Below, one piece after another: positions 36,212 through 48,330 of a stretch of 64,000 nt of DNA. Under the pieces are notes generated by a model. That model saw nothing but the letters and a program-made list of their open reading frames with translations. It made no database searches and had not been told where the DNA came from. The stretch comes from Strongylocentrotus droebachiensis (lineage: Eukaryota > Echinodermata > Echinoidea > Camarodonta > Strongylocentrotidae): positions 124,001 to 188,000 of the forward strand of contig JAVYIG010002526.1 in NCBI GenBank assembly GCA_035222895.1, in the 5' to 3' direction. Numbering within the stretch: the first letter of the stretch is position 1; the number at the start of each line of letters is the position of its first letter. The position numbers and the translations under genes were made by a program.

Positions 36212-37060
36212 TTTCTTCAGGTGTCTCTCAGTGAGAAATATGGCCGTTGTCATGACACATGGATGTTTATGTGTAATGGCTAGGTGCATACTCGACATGA
36301 TTTTAAATTTCAACCTCATAGGGTCTATCTCTAGCTTGCAATGTCGATGACTCGCTGTTTGTCTTAATTTACCATGGGCAGCCACTGTTCTTGATAGCCT
36401 GTACTCTACGTCATCTCTTCCCTCCCAGAGCTCTTCGTTTTCTGTCACCTTCTCTCTCTTCCTCACACGTCCTCTTTCTTTTCTACTTCATGCCACTCCT
36501 CTCTTTCTCTCTCTCATTTTTTCTTGTCCCTGTTTTTTCCTCATACTCCATTTCTGGGAGGGAAGGGGTGAATGTTCTGAGCACATTAATTTCATGCATT
36601 CTGTGCATTGTTGAGATTTAATTTTTAATGCCAATTTTTAAATTTACATGTCAGTTGTGTGATTGCTATTATTGTTATTATTATTGTGTTGTATTTTCCT
36701 TGTATCCTCAAATGTATATATTGTTTATGTTCATGCTGCCTGTATATGTACGGTATGTCACTCGCCAGTGGAGGATGATTTTCTGTATTTGTTAAATCAG
36801 ACTATATTATCTTGAATCAGGTATTTTTGGGTTGATACACTGTCGCTCATATAGTTCGAATATTTTTTTTTTTACCTCAATTTATGGAATTATTTTGACA
36901 ATGATTTATTCCTAACAGATCTAGATAATAGTATACATTATCACATTTTATTGAATATTAATTTGCCAGTGTTTGTTTTGCGTGACTGCTAAAGCATGTG
37001 TATGCTACTATGCTTATCAACTAGGGGACCTACGCCCTTAAGTCATAATTGACAGTAATG
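36212..37060. other. No gene seen
   Basis: T-rich and simple-sequence patches (CT-rich near 36430-36530, ATT-rich near 36660-36690), possibly a LINE 3' UTR, ending in a GGTAT pentamer run (37060-37080). Confidence 0.35.
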
Positions 37061-37320
37061 GTATGGTATGGTATGGTATATTTTATTTATTCACGGTTAA
37101 AAACATAATACAATTGTGCCCGCATTCAGCAAAAGCTGTTTTTCAGCGAGGCCGTGATTACATATAACAGAATATAAAACAATGAAAATACAATTTACAA
37201 ACAAATATGCAAGTTATAATAAGTGAACATATTTACAGAAATTTAAGTACAAAATAGAATCATAGTGATAAAGTGAGGGGAAAAAAAAAATTATCTACGA
37301 GTTGAAAGAAGTGAGCAAAT
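37061..37320 (-). mobile_element. LINE 3' end fragment
   Basis: On the minus strand GCCTCGCTGAAAAACAGC and a matching TTTTGCTGA stem precede CCGTGAATAAATAAAATA and a (TACCA)n tail. A stem-loop near the 3' end followed by a short tandem tail is typical of CR1/L2-type LINEs. Confidence 0.5.
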
Positions 37321-37374
37321 ATCTTTAATTTTACTTATCTCAATGTTGTAAGATTTAAAAACATTTATTATTCT

Positions 37375-37815
37375 GAATGTGATATTTTGTATCTATCAAT
37401 TATATGTTCATCTCATAAGCAAAACGTATGAGGATTAATGAGGATTAATGCCCGACAAAAGGGCACTAATAGAGCACATCGACACGGTTTTGATCCTTGG
37501 GCCTCATAGCCTTTTGATAAGGCCTCGTGGCTCTGGCTATTTTCCACCCAAATCAGAGGCTGAGATGAATCTATAGACCCATGGTGAACACCCGATCGAG
37601 TGGCGGTAGCCGCGAGAGCCTTTTGCAATCTAGGTATTACTGCTCCGCATGAATTATTCATAGCATTGGATTTGTTGACCAATTAGAACGGCCATCCCCC
37701 AGTTGGCTTCGTTCGTGATTCGTTCATTATCAAAACATGTAAGAAAAGGTAAAAGACGTATTACGTTTTGCTTATGAGATGAACATATAATTGATAGATA
37801 CAAAATATCACATTC
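37375..37815. repeat. Perfect 53 bp inverted repeat around SINE-related DNA
   Basis: Arms 37375-37427 and 37763-37815 are exact reverse complements (start GAATGTGATATTTTG). The 335 bp between includes a minus-strand SINE body piece (TAGTGCCCTTTTGTCGGGC). The 89-residue minus frame is a reading of this. Confidence 0.8.
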
Positions 37816-38575
37816 AATTTTTTTTAAAATGCAAAATTACAATGAAATAGGAAGCATTTGATGACTTTCGTTCCATGTAGAGGTCATTGGTCTTACCCCG
37901 AACGTCAGTTCATAGTAGGTCCATGTTTGTACTATACGTACAGTTTACTCCGTGTGTGTGTGTGTGTGTGTGTGTGATGGATACTATATGCTAACGTAAT
38001 GCGAGGATACGTTCGGTGATTGGACGCTACCATTTCGGTAGAGAATTCCAGTGGGAAACTAAGGTTAACATAAGAAATCCAACCTGGATTACCAAAGGCT
38101 ACTTGGCCGTGCTGTCTCGCTTTGTCGTTCACTTGGCTTTTCGCGATTAGTCTCTTTTTAGTCGCTCGGCGTCTATCAGACATGTGGCCTTGTTCAAAGG
38201 CTAGGGGCCTCACAGTTACGAGGCCATTGCTTTGCCACTGATAGGGTAGGGGGCAGTTCCCACAAATAAGAAAATTAAAAAAAATGCAATAAATTATAAA
38301 TAATTCATTGAATTCCCCCCGGTCCCCAACAGAAACAAATCTTTTGTGTGCCCATGCCTTGAGCCATAATGCATGGCCGTACAGAGGATTTTGTTTATGT
38401 CGGGGACCGGGGTAAAATGCGTATTCGCCGAGAACAATCCAACACCCACGTTTCTGGACCCTTTCGATGTCATCGGATTTTCGAGTAGTAAGCTATGAAG
38501 ATCACACCGATGACGCATATGTAGCCCTCGTTACTTTTGTAAGAGTAGGGTACCAAAAATAGAGATGAGATGAGT
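37816..38575. other. (GT)n, possible exon, short stem; no firm gene
   Basis: (GT)n at 37951-37975. On the minus strand near 38090-38182 a basic stretch MSDRRRATKKRLIAKSQ, then VNDKARQHGQVAFG, ends at a GT that could be a donor; this is too little to call. CCCCGGTCCCC at about 38318 pairs with GGGGACCGGGG at about 38399. Confidence 0.3.
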
Positions 38576-38633
38576 CTGTAAAACAGGAGGCGAAGAAGAG
38601 ATGTGTGATGGTTAAACTCGTGACACGGACTGC
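38576..38633 (+). repeat. 58 bp direct repeat, copy 1
   Basis: Identical to 42839-42896 (starts CTGTAAAACAGGAGGCG). The two copies bound 4205 bases of mostly AT-rich DNA. Confidence 0.9.
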
Positions 38634-41006
38634 TTTTAATAACAAGTAATAATATATATAAAACATAATTGAATATTCGTGTTCAACAAACAAACTCACA
38701 TAATCAAAAGACAAATACACTTCTATCGTTCCTATCCTACTAATATACAGGTTTACATCCAAACTTAGCCATTAGATGAAATAGCAAAGTAAATATCAAC
38801 AACATGTCCCTTTCCAATATTTAACCAAACAAAGACTTATCATTCACTAGAATGGATAATGTATAGTAACTATTAACTTAATATCAAATACTCGAAACGT
38901 ATAACTGCTGAACTACGAAGATAACCAATATCTAACTCGACTGAACCTAAATAAAGTAAACAAGACGATAACAAATATGTACTAACTAATTATAACGAAG
39001 AAATTATAACTAACATAAAAAGGAATAGACTAAATAGATTTATACATGTCTGACTAATAATATACAACTGGAGACTACCGAATGATAGATATATAGTGCT
39101 TTCGTAAACTGGACATATATCGTGCAAATGAATAATAATTGTTGTTCTCTAACTTAATTCATTATTGTAAAGGGCGGAATAGATAAATGAGCGTTTTGGT
39201 CTTTTGGACCATAATAAAACCCACTCATACATATATAATAGTGACGGCTGAAGCATATTTGCTTCAGCTACTAATACTATAGTACCTGCTCTATACAGAT
39301 TACAGAGTTGAGACAAATAAACCTAAAAAGCCCAAGTTCCTCTTTGTCAAGGTAATACTTGTACTGGTACTATTAGTTAAAAGTTGTAATCCTTTCTTTG
39401 TTCTCAACGATGCGCTCACTCCCTACACACCGTTTGAACGTACATAGTCTAATCACGCAGACACTAACGTATCGTAGATAAATGATTATAAAGTTGTACG
39501 CCAATTCCACACCAATCCCTGGTATATCGGAACACATAGTAACATGAATATTCTCTTGACATGGTATTGTAAGATCCTAAACAAAATAAACAACATAATA
39601 ACTCGATACATATTATAAGAAAGTACGGACTTATAGACTAGCAAAATCTGGCCGGTTCATTGTCAAATCGAAGGTTATCTCCTTCTGAGATGGAAATCTC
39701 TCGAAACGTTATCAAATCGAATATGGAAAATCGTAATAATATTTCCCCAACTAGAATATGTCAAATGCTAACTAGAATCACAAATAGTGGTTCATAAACG
39801 ACAAAATATTGATTAGCTCATATCTTTAAAGTTGATACTCTAAGACAATCCCAAATACTGAGATAATTACATAAATAGAAAGCTTTTAACCCCCATAATA
39901 ACACCAAATGGTGTCCACCCGACAAAACAAGTTTAGAATAATGAATTTATTCGAGTAAACTCTACCAAAATATCTAAGTCTGAAACCCGGAAGTGCACGT
40001 AGAGTCGGGCCTCTATCCGTGACGTCACGAACGGGAGTCATGGGCTCAGTGAGAGTGAATGGCAGTGAAATCCCTACGGAAATGCTATCCTGTCAGAGCT
40101 TAGATTTGTTGTTGTTAAGAAGTATATTTGATGGATTTTCTGTTTTCATTTGAATGAAGAATAACGAAGCAACATTTTCCAGTCGCTGATTTCTTTTTAT
40201 ATCCTCATATTCACCTATTTGGTAGAGATTTAAGACGAGTTTACTGCTTAGGAATTAAAGTTAAATCGTGCACTTATGAATAGGCGGATGCATTATATTG
40301 TCATCAGATGTACATGAGCAGTTTTGTAAAACGAGTAGGTCTAGAACTATGATAGTACTTATCATAGATGTGTGTGACTGCCTCAAAAAAGGATACAGTA
40401 CCAGTTAAACATTTTATGTTGTAAAATATCAAACTTGAACGAGATCATGCAAGCGCGCTTCCTCTATAATATTTTGGCGAGTGATGCGTCTCCTGCATGA
40501 ACGTTCGTGAAGCGAGCAGAATCGGGAGGTAAGACCAAGCCGCTGCTCTAGGCGCTGCTTGCTTGTGATGGAACGTACGTGCGCTAGTTATATGTTTATC
40601 GGCAATTGCAAGAGAATGAAAGCGACGTTGCCAGCTAAGAAAAACAACTAACAAAGACTTGCTCCTGACTACCGGTGTCAGAATTGGTAGATGAAGGATG
40701 TTCAGGGCCAAGGAAGGCGAAAGACAAAGGAAAAAGGAAGAAGAAACCATCGGGAGATCGCTGTAGTGTATGGTAATGAACTGTGCATGGGTAGACAGCT
40801 ACTGTTCACTCCGTGCCTGGGCCGATTTCAACACCAAAACAAAAATTACATGGTGAAAATATCGACTAATAGCACATCGTTGGCATGTATATGTCATAAT
40901 TTTTAAAAGGGGAATTGATATTAATACTATGAAGTACTAGGGGAAGGTAAAGAATTGTACATAGAATTATGATTTATTAGACTTTTCAGCCTTTGAAACA
41001 AAAATA
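38634..41006. other. AT-rich DNA between the 58 bp repeats, no gene
   Basis: Very AT-rich to about 39950, then closer to average. A single TGACGTCA lies near 40020. Frames are short and lack domains. Confidence 0.4.
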
Positions 41007-42305
41007 TGTGACCCGGCACCACAAAACCAACAAAAAGTCGCAACCAGCGATTCTCCGTAATCAGCTAAAATGTCAATTTAGGTGAAAAAAAATAGATTTT
41101 TGTTTTTTTGCATTTTCTGAAAGAGTGGTCTTTTCTGTACCTAGTATCACAATTTGGAAGTCTAAAACATAGTAGAAGATGTGTTTTAAACGGTTTTTCT
41201 AGACCAGTTTTTTTCGCACAGCCTTCGGTCTCTTCCAAAATTTGATCACTTTTCCCGAGCGAAATTATCGTAGTCCGGAAATGGTCGGTCGTTGCTAACT
41301 GGTCGTGCTACGCGGGCTGTGATTGGTCCGTTATAGCAATCAGTGCGGCGCGCCATTTTGTTTGTATCCGCTTTCACATCCGAGTTCCAGATTTGCGTTC
41401 GTCTTATATTCTCCGTTAACGACTTTCAGTAGCTTGATTGTACATCACATATCCAGAATTTGTTGATCAAGAGTAAGAACATTATTATATTTTATACATT
41501 TGAGAGTGACAAGTTGCGAAAAAGTCTACAACGTCGTTACAATGCCAGGTTTTGTACGTGAGCAGAGCCGTGGGATGGTACCGGGTTGCACCAACGCAGA
41601 TGCCCGGGTAGCTCGGGCGGTCAACGAAGCGATGATGCGGGGGCTAGCTGCGGGGGATTAGGCCAACCTTACAGCTTTGCTTACTGAACACTTCGGGCAA
41701 GACAGCGACGAGAGAATTCCTGATAATGTGGTTACAAATAATTGCCCAGATGTATACAAACAAGATAGGTGACAAGCAGTGTTATGTAAGGGGGAACAAA
41801 AAGACTCCGGGTCCACCATGAATAGGCATTGTCTAGTGCAGGTGTCTCGGCACTATGTTGCAGTTCACTTAATCTGTCCAATTACAACTCTATACATTTA
41901 CAACATAATAACTTTTGAAAGACTTAAGTCCACACATTGAAACCTTAGAAACATAACGAACAGACTATGTTTGACCATCAGGCCAAATTTCAGCCTAATC
42001 TGAAAATCTCTTCATAGTGGTTGCTATATATGGCCTTTTGATTCACCCTTCTATTGATTTCCCTGTGGTTTGCTTGCTCCGCATGCTTGAATAGCCCCAA
42101 ACTTTAAAGCTCTCTTTCTCACTATTCAATACCAGTAACCTCCCTCACCAGCTCTTTTCATTCACTAAATTGAAAGGGTTAGGAAGCTTCAATTTGGACA
42201 AGTAATATACCATTTTAATGAGAAGAACTTCTTCTTTCATAATCAGATGAAATCAGGAAAATAATTTTTTGCGACTTTTTGGTGGTTTTGTGGTGCCGGG
42301 TCACA
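41007..42305. mobile_element. 1.3 kb TIR element with TA target sites
   Basis: Termini TGTGACCCGGCACCACAAAA and complement, about 35 bp with few mismatches, flanked by TA (41005-41006 and 42306-42307). It contains a CpG-rich promoter-like stretch and a decayed coding exon. Too short for a full transposase, so an internally deleted or gene-fragment-carrying derivative. Confidence 0.8.
41542..41768 (+). pseudogene. Decayed first exon inside the 1.3 kb TIR element
   Basis: MPGFVREQSRGMVPGCTNAD, then ARVARAVNEAMMRGLAAGD, an in-frame TAG at 41659-41661, then ANLTALLTEHFGQDSDERIP and a further 15 codons to a possible donor AG/GTGACA. One stop in an otherwise open 75-codon stretch suggests recent decay. 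Upstream is an inverted CCAAT box (GATTGGTCC at about 41321) and GCGGCGCGCC. Product unrecognised. Confidence 0.45.
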
Positions 42306-42838
42306 TATGCAGAAAATCGTATCACTCTGCACATGTTTGCTATGGAACATCCGGGTACGTGAATATACTCTCTCCCGGACGTGAGGTCATAAATAGTAGA
42401 CCAGCGCCGTGACTGATTTTCTATGCAAAGAGAGGCGGATATTTTAGACATTTCAATTGAGGATTTCGAGTAGACAGAATTTTTTTGTGATATACTAAGT
42501 AATTGAAAAACTTAAAAAAACATATACTTGCCGTAGGTAACAAATTAAGGGACATTTATTTGCTTAGAGTATCAACTTTAAGTAAGAAAGCTAAATAGTT
42601 ATGTACAATGATAATATATATTCGCGGGTACCATTCACCCATACAGTATACCGCTTCACAAATAGTTGTAAGAAAGCTACACTTTCTTAACTTAAATTCT
42701 TCCCTTAAAACAACGATATCTACAAATGCGAACATCAGAACATATCCAATCATACATCAGTACAACCGCACAAAGTTATATAACATGATGATAATGATTT
42801 ACTTAAAAATAAGTATAATACAAAATATGGTAAATTAC

Positions 42839-42896
42839 CTGTAAAACAGGAGGCGAAGAAGAGATGTGTGATGGTTAAACTCGTGACACGGACTGC
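42839..42896 (+). repeat. 58 bp direct repeat, copy 2
   Basis: Identical to 38576-38633; flanking bases on both sides differ from those of copy 1. Confidence 0.9.
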
Positions 42897-43950
42897 GAGG
42901 AGTCAAGCGGGTTCACGAGTTCAAGGTGTATAGAAACAAAGGAACAAAGTAATGTTGCGGGGTCACGTGTTAAAAAATATTTGCATAAAGTGAGTCATGT
43001 AATCCAGCATTCTATGTGGAAACAGGATGGGGATATGTGACTAGTCTTTATAAAACAGTCACCTGGTTACACATATTTTAGAGAAGGTCTTATTAATAAC
43101 AAACGATCGAGATATTCGGGTGTTTGGCTATTCAATATTCAAAAAACCATAACGCAAAATTGATACTTTATTCTTTCTTCAATTGTTTGCCAATTTAAAA
43201 TGATGGTCTAACGGTTGTTCTATTAGACAGATTAAATATCATTCATATAAACTTATTTTGAAATCTTTGTAATCGATCTACCACTATTTGAGAACGCAAT
43301 CCCCATATAATACAGCAATAGACAATGTGTGGCAAAATGATAGAATAATATAATTTGATCATATTTTTACGGTAGATATACTGTTAAACTCTACGAATGG
43401 ATTCCCATGCTCGAGTAATTTTATTCACAGTGTTTTTTAAATGCATCGACAAATTAGGTTTGTGTTCAAGGTAACTCCTAAGCAAGCCTCAAAATACACG
43501 GGGCGACGGGCGATTCGCCCCCGTGGAATTACAAAATATAGATTATCTTTTCATCTTTCCAACCTTACACCAATGAAATGGAACTATGAAAGTTAGATTA
43601 GCGTGCACGATTTCTCACTCGAATTTTACAGTGTCTCGAGGCCGCCATATTGTAAACAAATGTACGCTTATTCGCCGGAAGATGACGCTATTTCTCCCAT
43701 CTCCGTATCTCTATGTGTATTACCGATACCAACAACGGAAGCTCGTTGTGCAGTGCGGCCGTCGTCAGTGGCCATACTGCTCCGGCAGTACCGGTGTGCA
43801 CGCTGACGCCCCATATCTGCTAAAGCTAGAGGCGATCGCGCATAAAGACCGAAACATTGAGAAGTTTTTCGTTGTAAAAGAGCGTGAATCCTCTGAAATC
43901 TGGTGATTCCAAAAGACCAGCAAATAATGAACCTAGACCAGTAAATCAAT
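42897..43950. other. Mostly unassigned DNA; candidate first exon on minus
   Basis: Around 43590-43910 the DNA is more GC-rich and has overlapping frames on both strands. On minus, ACAATATGGCGGCCTCG near 43640 could start a short first exon (MAASRHCKIR before GTGAGA), but there is no support beyond context. A hairpin CGGGGCGACGGGCGATTCG lies near 43499. Confidence 0.25.
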
Positions 43951-45210
43951 ATTGAGAAGAAGAGGAAGACCAAAGATGTGTCATAGGATATGGTAAAGAC
44001 TAAACAAATAATGTAAATAAGGTTGCTCTGAATGATGGAGGAAATAATGTGCAAAATGAGAAGAAATGGAAAGAATGTCATACTTGGTACTTGGTTGGGT
44101 AATCCCTTTGGCAGCTCACTCAGGAAGCTATACTGGGATGGTAGGTGAGGAGAGTAACTACAAGGAGTGTCATGAATTGCAGGAATGGTGTGTGGACAAA
44201 GCACTCGTTGATTTACAGTAATATATGCTTAGTCCAGTGCAAGTAAAAACCAAGCTAGTATTAAAGCTTATATGATGTGAGAACCAACAGGGGACTGCAT
44301 CATTCTGATGGAGGGTAGAGCAGCCTCCCTGAGGTTGGTTATTCCTGTTGCATTGTCTGCTGAGCCTGGCAGATGGTTCCAGCTCCTTATCGCTCTTGGG
44401 TAGTATGAGAACTTGAAGGAGCATTAGTTGCAACAGGAATTACATACATTAGGTTGTGATCGTGTCTTCCGAAGTATGTATCAGGGATGACAATAGTTGG
44501 TGCAGGTATGGAGACAAGACGGTGATGGATCTTGTAGAGAAGGGTGCATTGGTCGATGATTCGACGTGTGTGAAGGGTGTCCCACCCTAGAGCTGCCACA
44601 AGAGCCGATGGTGATGTGGTCTATCTGTAGTCACGGTACACAAAGCGAGCCGCTGTTCTTTGTACTTGCTCTAGCATTTTTGTGACCGTTACGCTGTGTG
44701 GGTTCCAAGCCTCAGAGGCATACTGCAATTGGGGGCGCACTAAGGCTGTGTAGGCCCTGGACTTTACATCCCTGGTACAGGGTGAGAGAGTCCTGCGAAG
44801 AAATCCTAGATTACGGCTTGCTTTATGCCAGATGGATTGACGACGTTGTGGTTAATATTGTCAAACGCTTTATCGAAATCTATTGCACATAAAAATACAC
44901 ACCGACCCGGATTGTCGAGATCCTTCAGGATGGAATCCAAGAGACTGACAAAGCAGTACAAAGTAGATGTACCAGCAACGTTTCTAAATTGTTTTCGTAT
45001 ATAAAGGGGGGGGGGGGGATTTCCAGCTGGTCCACTTAGAGATGAAGGTCTCCGTTACTCGCGAGAAGATACCCGTGATGGTAGATCCGGTAGTAATTGT
45101 GCAATTTGCTATTTATTTGGGATAAGGGTAATCACAGCTCTTTTTCAACTAGAAGTTGGGGACGATCAGTAAAGATCATGTCTAAAGTGCGATTATTGTG
45201 GGTATATTGC
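43950..45210 (-). pseudogene. LINE endonuclease end and reverse transcriptase fragments
   Basis: On minus, from right to left: THNNRTLDMIFTDRPQLL (endonuclease C-terminal part), LCAIDFDKAFDNINHNV (reverse transcriptase motif A with its catalytic Asp), then after a deletion YTALVRPQLQYASEAWNPHS, LEQVQRTAARFVYRDYR, VAALGWDTLHTRRIIDQCTL and, in a shifted frame, YYPRAIRSWNHLPGSADNAT. The set is typical of Jockey/CR1-like LINEs. Frameshifts, a stop after RDYR and the internal deletion make it inactive. The 178-residue minus frame at 43668-44204 begins inside its 3' end and is not a gene. Confidence 0.8.
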
Positions 45211-45214
45211 TTAA

Positions 45215-47871
45215 GGCCGGCTCACATAGTAGCGACAAAGACCCATCGAAAGGCGACGGACGTGAAAATCACAAAACTTTGACGGCAAAGCGACGGCAAC
45301 AGGGGAAAACCAAGATTCGCTGACGGTTGGGAATGACCTTCAGCGACAACACGACGGCAAGGGACGAATGGCTGCGGTAGGGAACGGAGTCTAGCGACCA
45401 AAATCGGACGTTGTCTGGGCGGCGAGTGACGATGTCTCGACGGAGCCCGGCAACAAGGAACGAGGTCAGACGGCTGGCAGCAGATTGGCTGGCGGCAAGA
45501 AACGGCGGCTGACGCTCGGTTGCGGCGAGGCATATTAGCGAGCTTTCGATTTTAGGCACCCGACGTCGGCTACTACGCGTGACGTCATATTTATCCCCTG
45601 CGCATGCGTGAGCTTCTGGGCACACGTTCCCTTCCAAATCACCCGACGGGAGTCGGGGGCAATTTCCGTGAATCGCCGTCGCCGTGAAAACGTCAACGTG
45701 AGTGTAGTTTCATCACCTTCTTTTATGTTATTCTTTGTTTTTATTATTCTATTATTTCCTCTTGCTATCTTTTGTTTCTTCTTCTATCACCTTTTCTTAT
45801 GGAATTCTTTCTTTTATCATTCTATCACTTTCACTTTCTGTCTTTCCTTATGTTATTCTTTGTTTCTTCCTTCTATCATCTTCTCTTATGTTATTCTTTG
45901 TTTTTATCATTCCATCACTTCCTCTTTTTATCTTTCCTTATGTTATCCTTTGTTTCTTCCTTCTATCACCTTCTCTTATGTTATTCTTTGTTTTTATCAT
46001 TCTATCACTTCCTCTTTCTATCTTCTTTGTTACTTCCTTCTATCACCTTCTCTTATGTTATTCTTTGTTTTTATCATTCCATCACTTCCTCTTTCTATCT
46101 TTCCTTATGTTATTCTTTGTTTATTTCTTCTATCACCTTTTCTTATGTTATCCTTTGTTTTTATCATTCTATCACTTTCTGTCTCTCCTTATGTTATTCT
46201 TTGTTTCTTCCTTCTATCACCTTCTCTTATGTTATTCTTTGTTTTTATCATTCTATCACTTCCTCTTTCTATCTTTTCTTATGTTATTCTTTGTTTATTT
46301 CTTCTATCACCTTCTCTTATGTTATCCTTTGTTTTTATCATTCTATCACTTTCTGTCTCTCCTTATGTTATTCTTTGTTTCTTCCTTCTATCACCTTCTC
46401 TAATGTTATTCTTTGTTTTTATCATTCTATCACTTCCTCTTTCTATCTTTTCTTATGTTATTCTTTGTTTATTTCTTCTATCACCTTCTCTTATGTTATC
46501 CTTTGTTTTTATCATTCTATCACTTTCTGTCTCTCCTTATGTTATTCTTTGTTTCTTCCTTCTATCACCTTCTCTTATGTTATTCTTTGTTTATATCATT
46601 CTATCACTTCCTCTTTCTATCTTTCCTTATGTTATTCTTTGTTTCTTCCTTTTATCACGTTCTCTTATGTTATTCTTTGTTTTGATCATTCTATCACTTT
46701 CTGTCTTTCCTTTTGTTATTCTTTGTTTTTATCATTCCATCACTTCCTCTTTCTATCTTTCCTTATGTTATCCTTTGTTTCTTCCTTCTATCACCTTCTC
46801 TTATGTTATTCTTTGTTTGTAATCATTCTATCACTTCCTCTTTCTATCTTTCCTTATGTTATTCTTTGTTTCTTCCTTCTATCACCTTTTCTTTTTTTAT
46901 GTTTTTGTTTTATCATTTTAACTTTCAATTTTTGTCATCCTCATTTTATTCTTCGTATCAGATTTTGACGCACTGTGGTTTTATTAACTGATTTAATCAC
47001 CTGATCTAAAAAATTGGTCACGTGACCGACGAAAGCACCGACGCGAAAAATCGAAAGCACTGCCGCGAAGGGAACGGACGTGAGCTGCGCAACGTCTCCA
47101 CGCTCCAGTACCTCGTAGTAGCCGACGTCGGGTGCCTAAATCGAAAGCTCGCTATTGCAGCCTGACCCAAGCTCCGTCCTTCATGATGATGAAACAGCTT
47201 TGATAAAGAACAGGGGGACATTTTCTTTTTATATGAACTTTAAAATTGCATGGTGCCGGACAGTCTATTGAAATCAAACTGACGTCACAAAACGTGAAAA
47301 ATCGCACTAAAAGTTTAAAATCGTGGACCATCGTTGCAAAATCGTAACCCATCGCAGACCACCGTTGCAGTATTGCAGGTACTCGCAAACGACCAGCCAT
47401 CAACAGTCATCACCCGTCACCCTCCGGCCGAAATTTGCATTCCATCGTCGCACCATAGTCGTTACAAATTCGTTACTTGCCGCAATGTGTCGTCAGGATT
47501 CGAGATGTGACGTCACCTGCCGTTGTTTTTGCCGTCAATGGTCGTTGACAACGACTACCAACAAAATTGTGACGACCTCATATTGACTAGAGACGGAATC
47601 GCACGTTATGGAAACGTCAAGGAAATGAGGGTTGCGGTTTCCAACGAAATCTGAAAGGAATCACAACGAATTTTTTGCTGCCACAAATTGTTTAACTTGA
47701 TATAAATTTGCCGACGGACGCGATTGATAATTTCGGCCGTCTGCGGTCGCTAGCGGTTTCGTCAGCCACAATTGAAGGCAACACACGATGATTGGCGGGA
47801 AATTCAAAATTGCAATTCGCAACTTAACGTTGCTTCCAGTACCCCCTATTCGTCATAGTGTGAGCCGGACT
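45215..47871. mobile_element. 2.66 kb TTAA-flanked TIR element inserted in a LINE
   Basis: Ends share CCGGCTCACA in inverted orientation and are flanked by TTAA at 45211-45214 and 47872-47875. Inner inverted repeats at 45537-45577 and 47114-47153 (around GGCACCCGACGTCGGC) enclose a minisatellite. Subterminal DNA is rich in CGACGG and its complement. TTAA duplication points to piggyBac or Kolobok type; no transposase is seen. Confidence 0.82.
45715..46900. repeat. Pyrimidine-rich minisatellite with higher-order period
   Basis: Built of TTATGTTATTCTTTG followed by either a TTTTTATCATTCTATCACTT or a TTTCTTCCTTCTATCACC segment. CACTTTCTGTCT markers at about 46171, 46347, 46520 and 46693 give a higher-order period of 173-176 bases made of two roughly 87-base halves. 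All three + frames stay open for hundreds of codons because the repeat lacks TAA, TAG and TGA, which yields spurious proteins of up to 404 residues. Confidence 0.92.
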
Positions 47872-47875
47872 TTAA

Positions 47876-48330
47876 CCATTTGTGACAAACCGAGATGCCT
47901 AATAAATACACCGACATCAAGATCATTGGAGTTTCGAACTATCATCAACGATGAATCTTGATATTAAGTGCTTCCAATGTGATCTTCCATGGAAATCAGA
48001 TGACTAATAATGTCGCCTAGGCAAGGTGTACGGGATGGGGAGTATAAACAGATACATTCAAATCAGCGTTCCCTTTCACGTAGATGTTTAAGTTCATTGT
48101 TACCCATATTATTTTAGATGGGGTGATGCCCGATCAAAAAATTATAGCTAACTGGGTGCAAATCTTCCCTCACATAAAGGCCAACACCGCTGCCTCTATG
48201 ATCAGTCCTATCCAGGTGAAACAGTTTGTACCCTTGAGTTATATTCTCCGTGGCATGATTTCAGCCTCCACACCAGGTTTCAGTTATTCTAATCAGATTT
48301 CTTTTTCTTCATTGAACGGACATTTGTTAG
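47876..48330 (-). pseudogene. LINE endonuclease fragment, continuous with 43950-45210 before insertion
   Basis: On minus reads around ITETW, then GYKLFHLDRTDHRGSGVGLY and VREDLHPVSYNF, a classic endonuclease core (D-R-x-x-x-x-G-G-G-V-x-x-Y), and LDVGVFIRHLGLSQMV just before the element. Removing the element and one TTAA lets the endonuclease frame run on into the fragment beyond. The + strand 94-residue frame here is the shadow. Confidence 0.75.

Noticed and set aside
43668..44204. 178-residue minus-strand frame
   Set aside because: Starts within the 3' end of the decayed LINE and runs into unrelated DNA. No domain, and the LINE C-terminal motif is in another frame.
45608..46822. 404-residue open frame, plus long frames in the other two + frames
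   Set aside because: All three frames are open because the pyrimidine minisatellite lacks stop trinucleotides. The protein is a Phe/Leu/Ser/Tyr repeat with no start or domain logic.
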